From NCBI GenBank assembly GCA_024349765.1, contig AP026073.1:1054001-1118000 (forward strand): a stretch of 64,000 bases of DNA. Direction: 5' to 3'. Position numbers and translations under genes: made by a program. Of this stretch, positions 10,594-19,439 are shown one piece after another. Position 1 is the first letter of the stretch. Every line of letters starts with the position of its first letter. Origin of the DNA: Streptomyces nigrescens. GTDB taxonomy: Bacteria > Actinomycetota > Actinomycetes > Streptomycetales > Streptomycetaceae. The notes under the pieces are model-generated. The model ran no database searches and had not been told where the DNA came from. It saw only the letters and a program-made list of their open reading frames with translations.

Positions 10594-13383
10594 ATGGGAA
10601 GCGACGAGAACCGCAGTCCGGGGCGCCGGCCGCGGCCGCTGGCCCCGCCGCGGCTGCCGCCGGGCGCGCTGCGGGAGTTCAAGCGGTTCCTGTACCGCCT
10701 CTACCTCGCCGCCGGCACCCCTTCCCTGGAGGCGATCGTGGACGCGATCGGCCGGGACGACGGCCTGCCCGGCTCGCCCTTGAAGGACACCGTCAACCGG
10801 ATCCTGGGCGGCGCGAAACTGCCCGGTCTGCACGACGCGGAGTCGGTCGCCGCGGTGCTGGCCCGGTCGGGCGGGGCCGACGACCCGGAACAGGTGGTGG
10901 TGCGGACCAAACAGCTGTGGATCGCGGCCCAGGAGAACCCCGGCCCGCCCCCGCGCACCGCCGAGGACTGGGGAGCCTTCTCCCTCGGGGTGCACCGCGC
11001 GGTCGCCGTCGACGGCAGCGGCGTCGACGACCTCACCCCGTACATCGCGCGCAAACACGACGAGCTGCTCCGCGACCGGCTCCGGCACGCGGCCGAGGGC
11101 CGGCAGTCCGTCCTCGCGCTCCTGGTCGGACAGTCCTCGACCGGCAAGTCCCGCGCCGCCTTCGAGGCCGTACGCGGCGAACTCCCCACCTGGCCGGTGC
11201 TGGTGCCGCGGGGCGCGCACGAGCTCGTCGACTGGGTGGCGACGGACTCCGTCGACGCGCGCACCGTCGTCTGGCTCGGCGAGGCACAGCGCCATCTGAC
11301 CGAGCCCGCCGGGGAGGAGGCGGCCCGGGCCCTCGCCGAACTCCTCGGCCGGGTCACACCGGTGGCCGTGATCGGCACCATGTGGCCGGAGTACGCCCGG
11401 AAGGTGGCCTCGCGCGCCCTGGAGACGGCCGACCGCTACGCCCATGCGCGGGCCCTCCTGGAGACCCACCGCGCCGAGATCCACGTCCCGGACGGTCTGG
11501 GGGACGGCCTCGGGCAGGCCAGGAAGATCGCCGTCCGGGACCCTCGGATGCGGGCGGCCGTGGCGGCGGCGCAGTGGTCCGGCGACGGCGCCCGCGCCCG
11601 GGTCATCCAGCAACTGACCGGCGGGCCCGAGCTGGTCCGGCGGTACGAGACCGGGCCCGGCAACGCCTTCGCGGAGATCGAGCACGCGGTCGTCACGGCC
11701 GCCGTCGACGCCCGCCGCCTCGGTCACGGCAGCGCGCTGCCGGGCGAACTGCTCGCCGAGGCCGTGGCCGGGTACCTGCCGACGACCGCCCGGGTCACGC
11801 ACGACAGCGGCTGGTTCGCCACCGCCCTGCGCAGTCTGTGCGCCCAGGAGACCGGCTCGCTGTCCGCCCTGGTGCCGGACCGGGTCGCGCCGGGCCTCGG
11901 CGCGGCGGACGGCTACCACCCCGCCGACTACCTGGACCAGAGCGTCCGGCTGCGGCGCGCGCACCTGGCACCGCCCGAGCAGCTGTGGGAGGCCGCGGCG
12001 GCCCATGCGCGCACCGTCGACGACCTGTACGCGATGGGGCAGGCGGCCCAGGACCGCCGCCGCCACGACCATGCCGTACGGCTGTACCGGTGCGCCGTGG
12101 AGCGGGGCGGTGAGGTGGCGCGTCCGGCGCTCGCGCAGCTCCTGGAGGAGGCCGGTGACCGGGAGGGCGCACAGACGGCCGCGGGGGACAGCGCGCGTGC
12201 CTGGGCCGTGCTGGGGGCGTTACGCGAGAACAGCGGGGACCGGGACGGTGCCTGCCACGCCTACGCGACGGCGGCCGGCGCGGGGGAGCGGCAGGCGTGG
12301 TCGGCCCTGGTCCGGCTCCGGGAAGCGGCCGGGGACCGGGCGGGCGCCGAGGAGACCGCTGCCCGGGCCGCGGAGGCCGGCTGCACCCGGGCGTGGCTGA
12401 CGCTCGCCCGGCTGCGGGACCACGCCGGGGACACCGCGGGCGCCGGTGCGGCGTACGCCCGGGCGGCCCGCGCGGGAGACCCCTGGGGCCTGCTGGGTCA
12501 GGCCCGGCTGGCCGAACGGGCGGGCGAGCGGGCCGCGGCGGAGACCGCCTACGCGGAGGCCGCGGCCGGCGGCGTCACCACGGCCTACGTCCATCTGGTG
12601 CAGCTGCGCTGGGCCGGCGGGGACGAGGCGGGGGCGGAGCGGGCGGCCGCGCGGGCCGGCGAGTGCCGGGACGCCGAGGGCTGGTGCGTACTGGCCCGGC
12701 TCCGCCGGGAGCGGGGCGACACCGAGGGGGCGGCGCACGCCTGGGGGCGGGCGGTCGCCGCCGGGTCGGTCACCGCGCAGGCCCAACTGGCCCGGCTCTG
12801 CGAGGAGAACGGCGACCGCGCGGGCGCCGAGCGCGCCGCCCGCAAGGCCGCCTGGCAGGGCGACGCGGAGGCCTGGGTGGCGCTGGCCCGGCTGCGGGCA
12901 GAGGCGGGCGATCCGGCGGCGGCGGACGTGGCGGCCGGAGCGGCCGCCGCCGCGGGGGACACCGACGCCTGCACCATGCTCGCGCGGCTCAGGGAGGCGG
13001 CGGGCGACCGGACGGGCGCCGAACGTGCCGCCGACGCCGCCGCCGAGAACGGGGATCCGGAAGCCTGGGCCGCGCTCTCCCGCATCCGCGAGCGGGCCGG
13101 CGACCGGGCGGGCTCACAGGCGGCGGTGGCCCAGGCGAGGGAGGCCGGCGCCACCGGGGCGTGGACCGCCCTGGGCCGGGTACGCGAGCAGGGCGGCGAC
13201 CTCGAGGGCGCCGAACGGGCCTATCTCACGGCGACCGCCCTGGGAGACGTGGATGCCTGGGGTGCGCTCGCCCAACTCATGGAGGAGAAGGGTGACGTGC
13301 GACGCGCGGCGGAGCTCTACGGTACGGCGGTGGACGCCGGGGACACGGAGGCGTGGGAGGGGCTGCTGCGGACCCGGGGGTGA
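10594..13383 (+). CDS. Predicted P-loop NTPase with C-terminal TPR/Sel1-like repeats
   Basis: The 929-residue protein has three parts. Residues about 25-110 are a helical domain (KRFLYRLYLAAGTPSLEAIVD, VNRILGGAKLPG) resembling N-terminal regions of Streptomyces HTH/ATPase proteins. Residues 165-450 form an NTPase-like domain with Walker A GQSSTGKS at 179-186 and a Walker B-like VVWLGEAQ near 223. From about 480 to the end there are around 14 repeats of roughly 30-33 residues built on A-W-x-x-L-A-R-L-R-x-x-A-G-D-x-x-G-A-x-x-A. The layout suggests a STAND-like signalling ATPase with a protein-binding repeat scaffold. A GGGGGAA site precedes ATG 10594. Upstream GTG 10573 is in frame. Confidence 0.7.
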   Translation: MGSDENRSPGRRPRPLAPPRLPPGALREFKRFLYRLYLAAGTPSLEAIVDAIGRDDGLPGSPLKDTVNRILGGAKLPGLHDAESVAAVLARSGGADDPEQVVVRTKQLWIAAQENPGPPPRTAEDWGAFSLGVHRAVAVDGSGVDDLTPYIARKHDELLRDRLRHAAEGRQSVLALLVGQSSTGKSRAAFEAVRGELPTWPVLVPRGAHELVDWVATDSVDARTVVWLGEAQRHLTEPAGEEAARALAELLGRVTPVAVIGTMWPEYARKVASRALETADRYAHARALLETHRAEIHVPDGLGDGLGQARKIAVRDPRMRAAVAAAQWSGDGARARVIQQLTGGPELVRRYETGPGNAFAEIEHAVVTAAVDARRLGHGSALPGELLAEAVAGYLPTTARVTHDSGWFATALRSLCAQETGSLSALVPDRVAPGLGAADGYHPADYLDQSVRLRRAHLAPPEQLWEAAAAHARTVDDLYAMGQAAQDRRRHDHAVRLYRCAVERGGEVARPALAQLLEEAGDREGAQTAAGDSARAWAVLGALRENSGDRDGACHAYATAAGAGERQAWSALVRLREAAGDRAGAEETAARAAEAGCTRAWLTLARLRDHAGDTAGAGAAYARAARAGDPWGLLGQARLAERAGERAAAETAYAEAAAGGVTTAYVHLVQLRWAGGDEAGAERAAARAGECRDAEGWCVLARLRRERGDTEGAAHAWGRAVAAGSVTAQAQLARLCEENGDRAGAERAARKAAWQGDAEAWVALARLRAEAGDPAAADVAAGAAAAAGDTDACTMLARLREAAGDRTGAERAADAAAENGDPEAWAALSRIRERAGDRAGSQAAVAQAREAGATGAWTALGRVREQGGDLEGAERAYLTATALGDVDAWGALAQLMEEKGDVRRAAELYGTAVDAGDTEAWEGLLRTRG

Positions 13384-13752
13384 ACCGGTGATCCACTCGT
13401 ACCGCCCCGGTGCGGCCCCGCGGAGAAACGGGACGAGGGCGGCACCTGTGCGGAGGTGCCGCCCTCGCTTTCTCCGGACTCCCCCCTCGGGAGCTGCCGC
13501 CACCCCGGTCGGCGCGGGAAGGCGGCCTTCGACGGGGCTGCCGAGCGGGCGGTTCCTTGCCCATCACCCCCCACGGGATCGAGCAATCCGGGCCGTTCGT
13601 GCCGCCGTCGAATTGAGTACAAGCATTCCTCCCGGCCCCCGGACGGCGCGAGGACTTTCAAGTCTGGCCAAAAGGGCATGGTGACCGCGCGTGTTGGCGT
13701 GCATACTCAGGCGTGCCGGGGGCCGACGGAAGAAACCAAGGGTGGGGGTTCG
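13384..13752 (+). other. Intergenic region with terminator hairpin and possible promoter
   Basis: The first part holds hairpin copy 2 (13435-13466). The remainder is less GC-rich and probably contains the promoter of the winged-helix regulator. CATACT at 13702-13707 with GGTGAC at 13680-13685 gives a 16-bp spaced pair, 46 bp before the start codon. No supported gene. Confidence 0.4.
13435..13466. terminator. 13-bp-stem hairpin, copy 2
   Basis: This is identical in all 32 positions, including the GTGCGG loop, to the hairpin at 9701-9732. It begins 52 bp after the stop of the repeat protein and is followed by GCTTTCTCC, so it can terminate that transcript. Confidence 0.65.
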
Positions 13753-14754
13753 GTGTTACGCGTCCATTTCAGTGGACTCGATCTGGCCCGTGTGCGCATT
13801 GCGGCACGCCCGGACGCGCTGTGGGAGACCGTGTTGAGCTTTCACCGGCTGCGTGACCGGCGGGACGATTCGGCGTTCGGCAAATGGCGATCGGAAACAC
13901 GGGGAAAGTTGAATGGCGAAGCGCGTCTGCTGGCGCCGCTGGTGCCCACGCGCGGCTATTTCCCGGATTTCCTGACGCCCGCCGAAGGGCTCCTCGGGCT
14001 GGCCGACGCGCTCGCCGCACTGCGCGAGACACCGGCCGACCGGCTGCACACCGAGCTGTCCCGGCTGTCCACCGCCGCCCGTCCGCTCCCGTCGTGGATC
14101 CGGGCGATGGCCGACGGCGAGACCCGCGCGCTCGGCCGCCTCGCCACCATCCTGCAGGGCTACTACGAGGTGGCCGTCGCCCCGCACTGGGCGCGCATCC
14201 AGGGCCGCATCGAGGCCGACCGGGCCGCCCGCGGCCGGGCGCTGCTCGACGGCGGCGCGGACCGGCTGCTCGCCTCGCTGCCGCCGATGATGCGCTGGCG
14301 CCCGCCGGTCCTGGAGGCCGACTATCCGGTGGACCGCGATCTCCATCTCAACGGCCGCGGCCTGCTCCTGCTGCCCTCGTACTTCTGCCGCCGCACCCCG
14401 GTGACGTTCCACAACCCGGACCTGACGCCCGTCCTGGTCTACCCGGTGGAGCACCCGGCGCCGCGGCTCACCCCGCACGTACCGTCCGAGCGATGTCTCG
14501 GCCGACTCGTCGGCAAGACCCGCTCGGCGATACTGCAGGGCGTCGGCGTCGGCTGCACCACCAGCGAACTCGCCCGCCGGGCCGACGTCTCGCTGGCCTC
14601 CGCCAGCCAGCACGCCACCGTCCTGCGCGACGCCGGCCTGCTCACCACACTCCGGCAGGGCAACGCGGTACTGCACACCCTCACCCCGCTGGGCGCGGCC
14701 CTGCTGCGCGGCGCCCGGCCCGCGGAGGACGCGGCGTACGAGCGGCTGGCGTGA
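13753..14754 (+). CDS. ArsR-like winged-helix regulator (DUF5937 type) with TTA codon
   Basis: The 333-residue protein begins VLRVHFSGLDLARVRIA, the usual opening of this Streptomyces regulator family. A long N-terminal domain (1-245, DUF5937-like) precedes a C-terminal winged HTH, SELARRADVSLASASQHATVLRDAGLL (about 275-305). GTG 13753 has GGGTGGGGG before it. The second codon is TTA, the rare leucine codon read only by the bldA tRNA in Streptomyces, so translation would be possible only when that tRNA is available. The bases around codons 1-60 are less GC-rich than the rest of the gene. Convergent with the dioxygenase. Confidence 0.82.
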   Translation: MLRVHFSGLDLARVRIAARPDALWETVLSFHRLRDRRDDSAFGKWRSETRGKLNGEARLLAPLVPTRGYFPDFLTPAEGLLGLADALAALRETPADRLHTELSRLSTAARPLPSWIRAMADGETRALGRLATILQGYYEVAVAPHWARIQGRIEADRAARGRALLDGGADRLLASLPPMMRWRPPVLEADYPVDRDLHLNGRGLLLLPSYFCRRTPVTFHNPDLTPVLVYPVEHPAPRLTPHVPSERCLGRLVGKTRSAILQGVGVGCTTSELARRADVSLASASQHATVLRDAGLLTTLRQGNAVLHTLTPLGAALLRGARPAEDAAYERLA

Positions 14755-14885
14755 CGCCGGGGCCGCGTACGGGTGGCGGCGGGTGCGGGCCGGGGCTCGG
14801 GACGCGCGGTCGGCGTGCGGAGCGGGCCGCGTACGCCGGACGGGGACCGGCACCCTCCTGCGCCGTGCGGGCGCGGACTACGCCA

Positions 14886-15833
14886 TCAGTACGGGCGGTC
14901 CCCCGCGATGGCGACCCGTTCGGCGACCCGGCGCTGTGTGCCGTAGTCGTTCACGGCGTAGTGCTGGGTGGCGCGGTTGTCCCAGAAGGCGACGTCGCCC
15001 GCCTGCCAGCGCCACCGCACCTGGAACTCCGGCACGTGCGCCTGCTGGAACAGCAGCCGCAGCATCCGATCGCTCTCCGCCTGCGTCCAGCCCGCGATCC
15101 GGGTCGTGAAGGAGGCGTTGACGAACAGCGTCCGCCGCCCGGTCTCCGGGTGGCGGCGCACCACCGGATGCTCGACGGGCGGGAACTCCTCCTGGAATGG
15201 CGCCAGTTGAGCCGCGGGTGAGAAGCGGGCGAAGCCCGGGAGATAGTCGTGCACCGCCCGTGCCCCGTCGATGCGGGCCCTGATTTCCGACGGCAAATTG
15301 TCGTACGCCGCCGCCATATCGGCCCACAGGGTGTCTCCCCCGGAGGCCGGTACCTCTCGAAGCTGCAACACCGCGCCCAGCGCCGGGCGTTCCCGGAACG
15401 TGACGTCCGCGTGCCATACGTTCTCGAACGTAGGAACCGCGCCGGCCGTCTTGTCGAACCGCACCACCTCCTTCGTATCTCCCTGCGCCAGGAGCGGATT
15501 GGACTCCAACTCCCCCCAATTCGCGGCGAATTCGCGTTGTGACTCGGAAGTCAGGTGTTGCCCGCGGAAGAACAGCACCTTCCACTCCAGCAGCGCCCGG
15601 TTCAGCTCCGCCCGCAGCTCCGCGGTCAGCGGCCGGGACAGGTCCAGCCCACGGATCTCGGCCCCGAGGACCGCCCCCTGCGGTACGACCTCGAAGCGCT
15701 CGTAGGGGCGGTCCGTCCATCCGTCGGGCGTACGACGCACCATCCGCGGACCTTCGTAGAGGCCGTCGGCGGGGATGCGGTGGGGGCGGAGGGGAGGGAG
15801 GGGGGACAGCGGGGAGGGGGCGAGGGGCGTCAT
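14886..15833 (-). CDS. TauD/TfdA-family Fe(II)/2-oxoglutarate dioxygenase
   Basis: The 315-residue protein is a complete TauD-type oxygenase. The iron-binding HxD is in ENVWHADVTFRERPALG and the distal histidine is in WDNRATQHYAVNDYG, with the 2-oxoglutarate-binding arginine region VAERVAI near the end. GAEIRGLDLSRPL and VLFFRGQHLTSESQREFAANWGE are usual family landmarks. Such enzymes hydroxylate taurine, alkyl sulfates or other small acids; substrate is not readable here and no sulfonate transporter is beside it. The start follows a perfect AAGGAGG. A 25-residue Pro-rich N-terminus is unusual. Confidence 0.88.
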   Translation of the reverse strand: MTPLAPSPLSPLPPLRPHRIPADGLYEGPRMVRRTPDGWTDRPYERFEVVPQGAVLGAEIRGLDLSRPLTAELRAELNRALLEWKVLFFRGQHLTSESQREFAANWGELESNPLLAQGDTKEVVRFDKTAGAVPTFENVWHADVTFRERPALGAVLQLREVPASGGDTLWADMAAAYDNLPSEIRARIDGARAVHDYLPGFARFSPAAQLAPFQEEFPPVEHPVVRRHPETGRRTLFVNASFTTRIAGWTQAESDRMLRLLFQQAHVPEFQVRWRWQAGDVAFWDNRATQHYAVNDYGTQRRVAERVAIAGDRPY

Positions 15834-16181
15834 GGGGCCTCCTTGGGGAAGGGGAGACGGCACAGCCGGAGGAAGGGGAGGGTGCCGGTCGCCGGCGGGG
15901 TGGTGGGCGCGCGCCCGAACGGGGAAGTGTGCAGGCCGTACGGAAGCGGCTCAGGCCATAGGGAAGCGACTCAGGCCGTACGGAAGCGGCTCAAGCCGTT
16001 CAGGCCGTACGGAAACAACACGCCGGGGGAGACCCCACCCGACCGCGGCGGCGCAGGAAGCTCAGGCCGCGGGGCGCACACTCACTGTGGGGGCCGCGGT
16101 CGCGCGGCGCCGCCTCACGTGGCTTCGGGTGCGTGCTCATGCCACGCACCGTACCCCGTACGCCGGCGACCCATGCCGCCC
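15834..16181. other. 348-bp gene-free region with tandem repeats
   Basis: It lies between the dioxygenase start and the 3' end of the ABC permease gene. The only structure seen is the 20-bp tandem repeat array at 15932-16020. The part next to 15840 should hold the dioxygenase promoter, but no clear -35/-10 pair was found. Confidence 0.4.
15932..16020. repeat. 20-bp tandem repeat array
   Basis: The unit CAGGCCGTACGGAAGCGGCT occurs exactly at 15932-15951 and 15972-15991. A diverged copy lies between them (15952-15971), and after a 9-bp partial unit there is another copy with a changed end at 16001-16020. Each unit contains the small palindrome CCGTACGG. Confidence 0.8.
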
Positions 16182-17045
16182 TCAGTCATCGATCCCGCTG
16201 CGCTCCACCCCCGCGACGATGTACCGCTGGAGCAGCAGGAAGACGACCACCAGCGGGACGATCGACACCGCCGCCGCCACGAACAGCTCGTGCAGATTGA
16301 GGTTCTGCGCGGTGGTGAACGTGGACAGCGCGACCTGCACCGTCCACGCCTCCTGGTCCTGCCCGATCACCAGCGGCCACAGGAACGCGTTCCAGGCGCC
16401 GATGAAGACGATCGTGCCGACCGCGGCGAACACCGGCCGGGCGTTGGGGACGACGATGCGCCAGTACGTCCGCCAGTAGCCGAGCCCGTCGACCCGCGCC
16501 GCATCCTCCAGCTCCCGGGGGAAGCCCAGGAAGTACTGGCGGAAGACGAAGCAGGCGAAGGCGCTGAACAGCGTCGGGATGATCAGCCCGCGCAGGGTCG
16601 AGATCCATCCCAGCGTCGACACCAGCACGAAGCTCGGCACGAACGTCACGGCCGCCGGCACCATCAGCGTCCCGAGGATCGCGTAGAAGACGGCATTGGC
16701 GTACCGGTACGGAATCCGCGCCAGCCCGTAGCCCGCGAGCGAGGCCAGGACGACCGTACCGACCGTCGTCGACACCGCGATCAGCGTGGAGTTCAGCAGG
16801 GCCCGCCCCAGCGGCAGGTTCGGGTCGCGGAAGACCTCGGTCAGGTTCGACCACTGGAGGTCGCGGGGGAAGAACGTCCAGTCGGGCGAGGTGATGTCCT
16901 GCTCGCTCGCCAGCCCGTTCCGCACCAGGAGGTAGAACGGGACCAGGAACAGCAGCGCCAGCGCGACCAGCAGCACCACGCGCAGGGCCCGCCCGGCCTT
17001 GGTCAGGGCATCCCCCGTCAGTGGGTCTCGCTTCCGGGTCCGCAT
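16182..17045 (-). CDS. Carbohydrate ABC transporter permease, MalG type
   Basis: The 287-residue inner-membrane protein has six predicted helices. It carries the EAA loop of MalG-type permeases in ELEDAARVDGLGYWRTYWRIVVPNARPVFAA, the site that docks the ATPase. The N-terminal helix is VVLLVALALLFLVPFYLLV. It is the last gene of a binding protein-permease-permease operon; its ATG lies 5 bp after the stop of the preceding permease. No ATPase gene is present. Streptomyces sugar importers of this type commonly share one ATPase (MsiK) encoded elsewhere, so this is not a defect. Confidence 0.92.
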   Translation of the reverse strand: MRTRKRDPLTGDALTKAGRALRVVLLVALALLFLVPFYLLVRNGLASEQDITSPDWTFFPRDLQWSNLTEVFRDPNLPLGRALLNSTLIAVSTTVGTVVLASLAGYGLARIPYRYANAVFYAILGTLMVPAAVTFVPSFVLVSTLGWISTLRGLIIPTLFSAFACFVFRQYFLGFPRELEDAARVDGLGYWRTYWRIVVPNARPVFAAVGTIVFIGAWNAFLWPLVIGQDQEAWTVQVALSTFTTAQNLNLHELFVAAAVSIVPLVVVFLLLQRYIVAGVERSGIDD

Positions 17046-17050
17046 CCCGC

Positions 17051-17998
17051 TCAGTCCTCCCTCGTGCGGCCGAGGCCGAACCAGCGGGCCTGCAGCACCG
17101 TCGCCACCGCGATGATCAGCGCCAGGATCACCGCGCCGGCACTGCCCAGCCCGAGGTTCTGGTCCTGGCCCAGCGCCGTGTAATAGAGATAGACCAGCGG
17201 TGGCCGGGCGTACGGCGGATAACCACGGGCATCGCTCAGCAGGTTGTAGAACTCGTCGAACGCCTGGAACGCATTGATCACCAACAGCAGCACCACGGCC
17301 ACGGACGTGGCCCGCAATTGCGGAAAGGTGATGTGCCGGAACGTCTGCCAGCCGGGCCGCGCCCCGTCCACCGCCGCCGCCTCGTACAACTGCGGGGAAA
17401 TCCGCTGCAGTCCGGCCAGGAAGAGAATCATGTAGAACCCGGCCTGCAGCCACAGCCGTACGGTCACGATGACCAGCCAATACCAGGGCGGATCCGTCGT
17501 CGACAGCCAGGCGATGTCCCCGCTGCCGCCACCGAGCCACCCCAGCACCGTATTCGCCAGCCCGAACCGCACCCCGTTGAAGATCGACAGCTTCCAGATC
17601 ACCGCCGCGACGACGTACGAGCACGCCGTCGGCAGGAAGAACACCGACCGGAAGAACGCCTGGGCGATCCGCAGCCGGTTGACCATCAGTGCCAGCCCCA
17701 GCGACAGCGCATAGGTCGCCGGCACGATGAACGCGGTGAAGACGAGGAACGTCCCCAGGCTGCTCAGGAACGCACCGTCCCCCAGCATCGCGCCGTAATT
17801 GCCCAGCCCGACGAAATCCGAACCGCTGGGACTCACCGTGTTGTGCGCATCGAAGAAGCTGAGATAAACGCTCCACGCCAACGGCACGTACGTGAACAGC
17901 CCGAGCCCGACGACGAACGGCCCGACGAACACCCAGAACCACAGATTCCGCCGCTGCGGGCCGAGGATGCGGCCTGCGCCCACCGTCCGGCCCCTCAC
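17051..17998 (-). CDS. Carbohydrate ABC transporter permease, MalF type
   Basis: The 315-residue protein starts at GTG 17998, whose bases overlap the TGA of the binding-protein gene (GTGA), so the two are translationally coupled. It has six predicted helices (for example LWFWVFVGPFVVGLGLFTYVPL). The EAA-type cytoplasmic loop is QLYEAAAVDGARPGWQTFRHITFPQL. It would pair with the MalG-type protein encoded next to form the membrane channel. Confidence 0.92.
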   Translation of the reverse strand: MRGRTVGAGRILGPQRRNLWFWVFVGPFVVGLGLFTYVPLAWSVYLSFFDAHNTVSPSGSDFVGLGNYGAMLGDGAFLSSLGTFLVFTAFIVPATYALSLGLALMVNRLRIAQAFFRSVFFLPTACSYVVAAVIWKLSIFNGVRFGLANTVLGWLGGGSGDIAWLSTTDPPWYWLVIVTVRLWLQAGFYMILFLAGLQRISPQLYEAAAVDGARPGWQTFRHITFPQLRATSVAVVLLLVINAFQAFDEFYNLLSDARGYPPYARPPLVYLYYTALGQDQNLGLGSAGAVILALIIAVATVLQARWFGLGRTRED

Positions 17999-19251
17999 GT
18001 CCTCTTGACCCGCTGGAGCTCGGCGTTGACCTTCCGCACCACGCCCTTCAGCTCGGTCTCCGGGTTGGCGCCGTCCTTGATGATCCGGCTCAGCGCGTCC
18101 TGATAGGCCGTACGGTCCGCCGTCGTCCACAACAGCGGTTCCGCATGGCCGTGCTCCGTCGCGAACCGCACCGCGTCCGCGGCCGCCCCCTCCTGCAACT
18201 GCTTGGCCTTCTTCGCGAGCGAGATCCGCGCCGGGATGTGGAACCCGTACGACAACGCGAAATCCTGCTGGAAATCCGTCCGCTCCACCCACAGCCACTT
18301 GGCGAAGGCCTTCGCCTCGGCCTTCCTCTTGCTGCGCGCGCTGACCGCGGACCCATAAGCGCCCACCGGAACGGCGGGCTTCCCGCCGGAGCCTTCCTTC
18401 GGGAAGGGCAACACCCCGAAGTCGTCCCCCAACGCCTTCTTGATCTGCGGCAGCGCCCACAATCCCGACCACTGCATGGCGGTCAGCCCCTGAAGGAACG
18501 CGGCCGGGTCCGACCAGTCCGTAGGAGCCCCCAGCAGGAGCGACTTATCGGCGTACAACTGCCGGATCTTTCCCAGCACCCGCGCCGCGGCCGGATCATC
18601 GAACCCGACCTTCCCGTCCTCATCGATCAGACTCAACCCGGCGGCGAAGAGCGGTGTGCCACTCAGCACTCCCACCCCACCGTCATTGCCCAGAAAGAGC
18701 CCCTTGGACTTCTTCGTCGTGAGCTTCCCGGCCGCATCCACCAACTCGTCGACCGACGACGGGGGTTCGACCCCCGCGTCCTTCAGCGCGCTCTTCCGGT
18801 AATAGAGCATCTGCATGTCGATGACCTGCGGAATGCCCCAGATCTTCCCCTGCCAGATCTTCGGTGCCAGCACCGCCTGGTTGAAGTCGTCCTTGACCGG
18901 CTCGACCTCGGCCGTCAGGTCGACGACCTGCCCGCCCTGGATCTGGTCCAGCAGCGGCCCGTTGACCTCGAACACATCCGGCCCCGAGTCGGTGAGCAGC
19001 GCGGCCGCCGTCTGCCGGTCATAGTCACCCGGCCGCCACTGCACACTGACGTGAGCCTTCTTGTACGCCGCCGCATACCGCTTCACGGCCTGCGCGGTCC
19101 CCGGCTCCCCGTACTGGTGGTACCACTGGCTGATACCGGAACCGGAACCGCCGCCCCCGCGGCCCGTGTTGGCACCGCACGCACTGACCAGTCCCGCCAG
19201 CGCGGCTCCGCCCCCGGCCGCCAGCAGTCTCCGCCGCTCGATCCCCGTCAT
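17995..19251 (-). CDS. Sugar ABC transporter substrate-binding lipoprotein
   Basis: The 418-residue protein has a signal peptide ERRRLLAAGGGAALAGLVSAC, with lipidation at Cys25. The double arginine suggests Tat export. It continues into a Gly/Ser linker and a family-1 solute-binding fold. DSGPDVFEVNGP, QVIDMQMLYYRKSAL, SVDELVDAAGKLT and MQWSGLWALPQIKKALGDDFGVLPFP are typical landmarks. It captures an oligo- or monosaccharide outside the membrane for the two permeases that follow; the sugar cannot be named. First gene of the operon, with the candidate operator 45 bp upstream. Confidence 0.92.
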   Translation of the reverse strand: MTGIERRRLLAAGGGAALAGLVSACGANTGRGGGGSGSGISQWYHQYGEPGTAQAVKRYAAAYKKAHVSVQWRPGDYDRQTAAALLTDSGPDVFEVNGPLLDQIQGGQVVDLTAEVEPVKDDFNQAVLAPKIWQGKIWGIPQVIDMQMLYYRKSALKDAGVEPPSSVDELVDAAGKLTTKKSKGLFLGNDGGVGVLSGTPLFAAGLSLIDEDGKVGFDDPAAARVLGKIRQLYADKSLLLGAPTDWSDPAAFLQGLTAMQWSGLWALPQIKKALGDDFGVLPFPKEGSGGKPAVPVGAYGSAVSARSKRKAEAKAFAKWLWVERTDFQQDFALSYGFHIPARISLAKKAKQLQEGAAADAVRFATEHGHAEPLLWTTADRTAYQDALSRIIKDGANPETELKGVVRKVNAELQRVKRT

Positions 19252-19295
19252 GACTCGCTACCCCCTGCCGTCGTCACCGCCGTCGCCCTGCCACC

Positions 19296-19312
19296 GGTGA
19301 TCGTTGATCACC
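19296..19312. promoter_or_regulatory. Candidate operator of the sugar ABC operon
   Basis: GGTGATC and GATCACC form a perfect 7-bp inverted repeat around GTT, 45 bp before the binding-protein start. Size and position fit a LacI- or GntR-type repressor site, but no such regulator gene lies beside the operon. Confidence 0.45.
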
Positions 19313-19439
19313 GCACCGTGCGACCGTCCACTCTGCCGCACGCCCGTGACACGCGCATTGCTTCTCGTTGCTTCTCCACGAACCGGTCAGGTGGCGGGGC
19401 CTACGGCCCTGAACGCCAGGCGATCGCCTCCGCACGCCA

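Noticed and set aside
14886-15833. Specific call as taurine dioxygenase
   Set aside because: The TauD fold is clear, but no sulfonate transporter or other sulfur genes adjoin, so the substrate should stay open.
16182-19251. Sugar ABC operon as defective because no ATPase gene is present
   Set aside because: Streptomyces sugar importers commonly share one ATPase encoded elsewhere.
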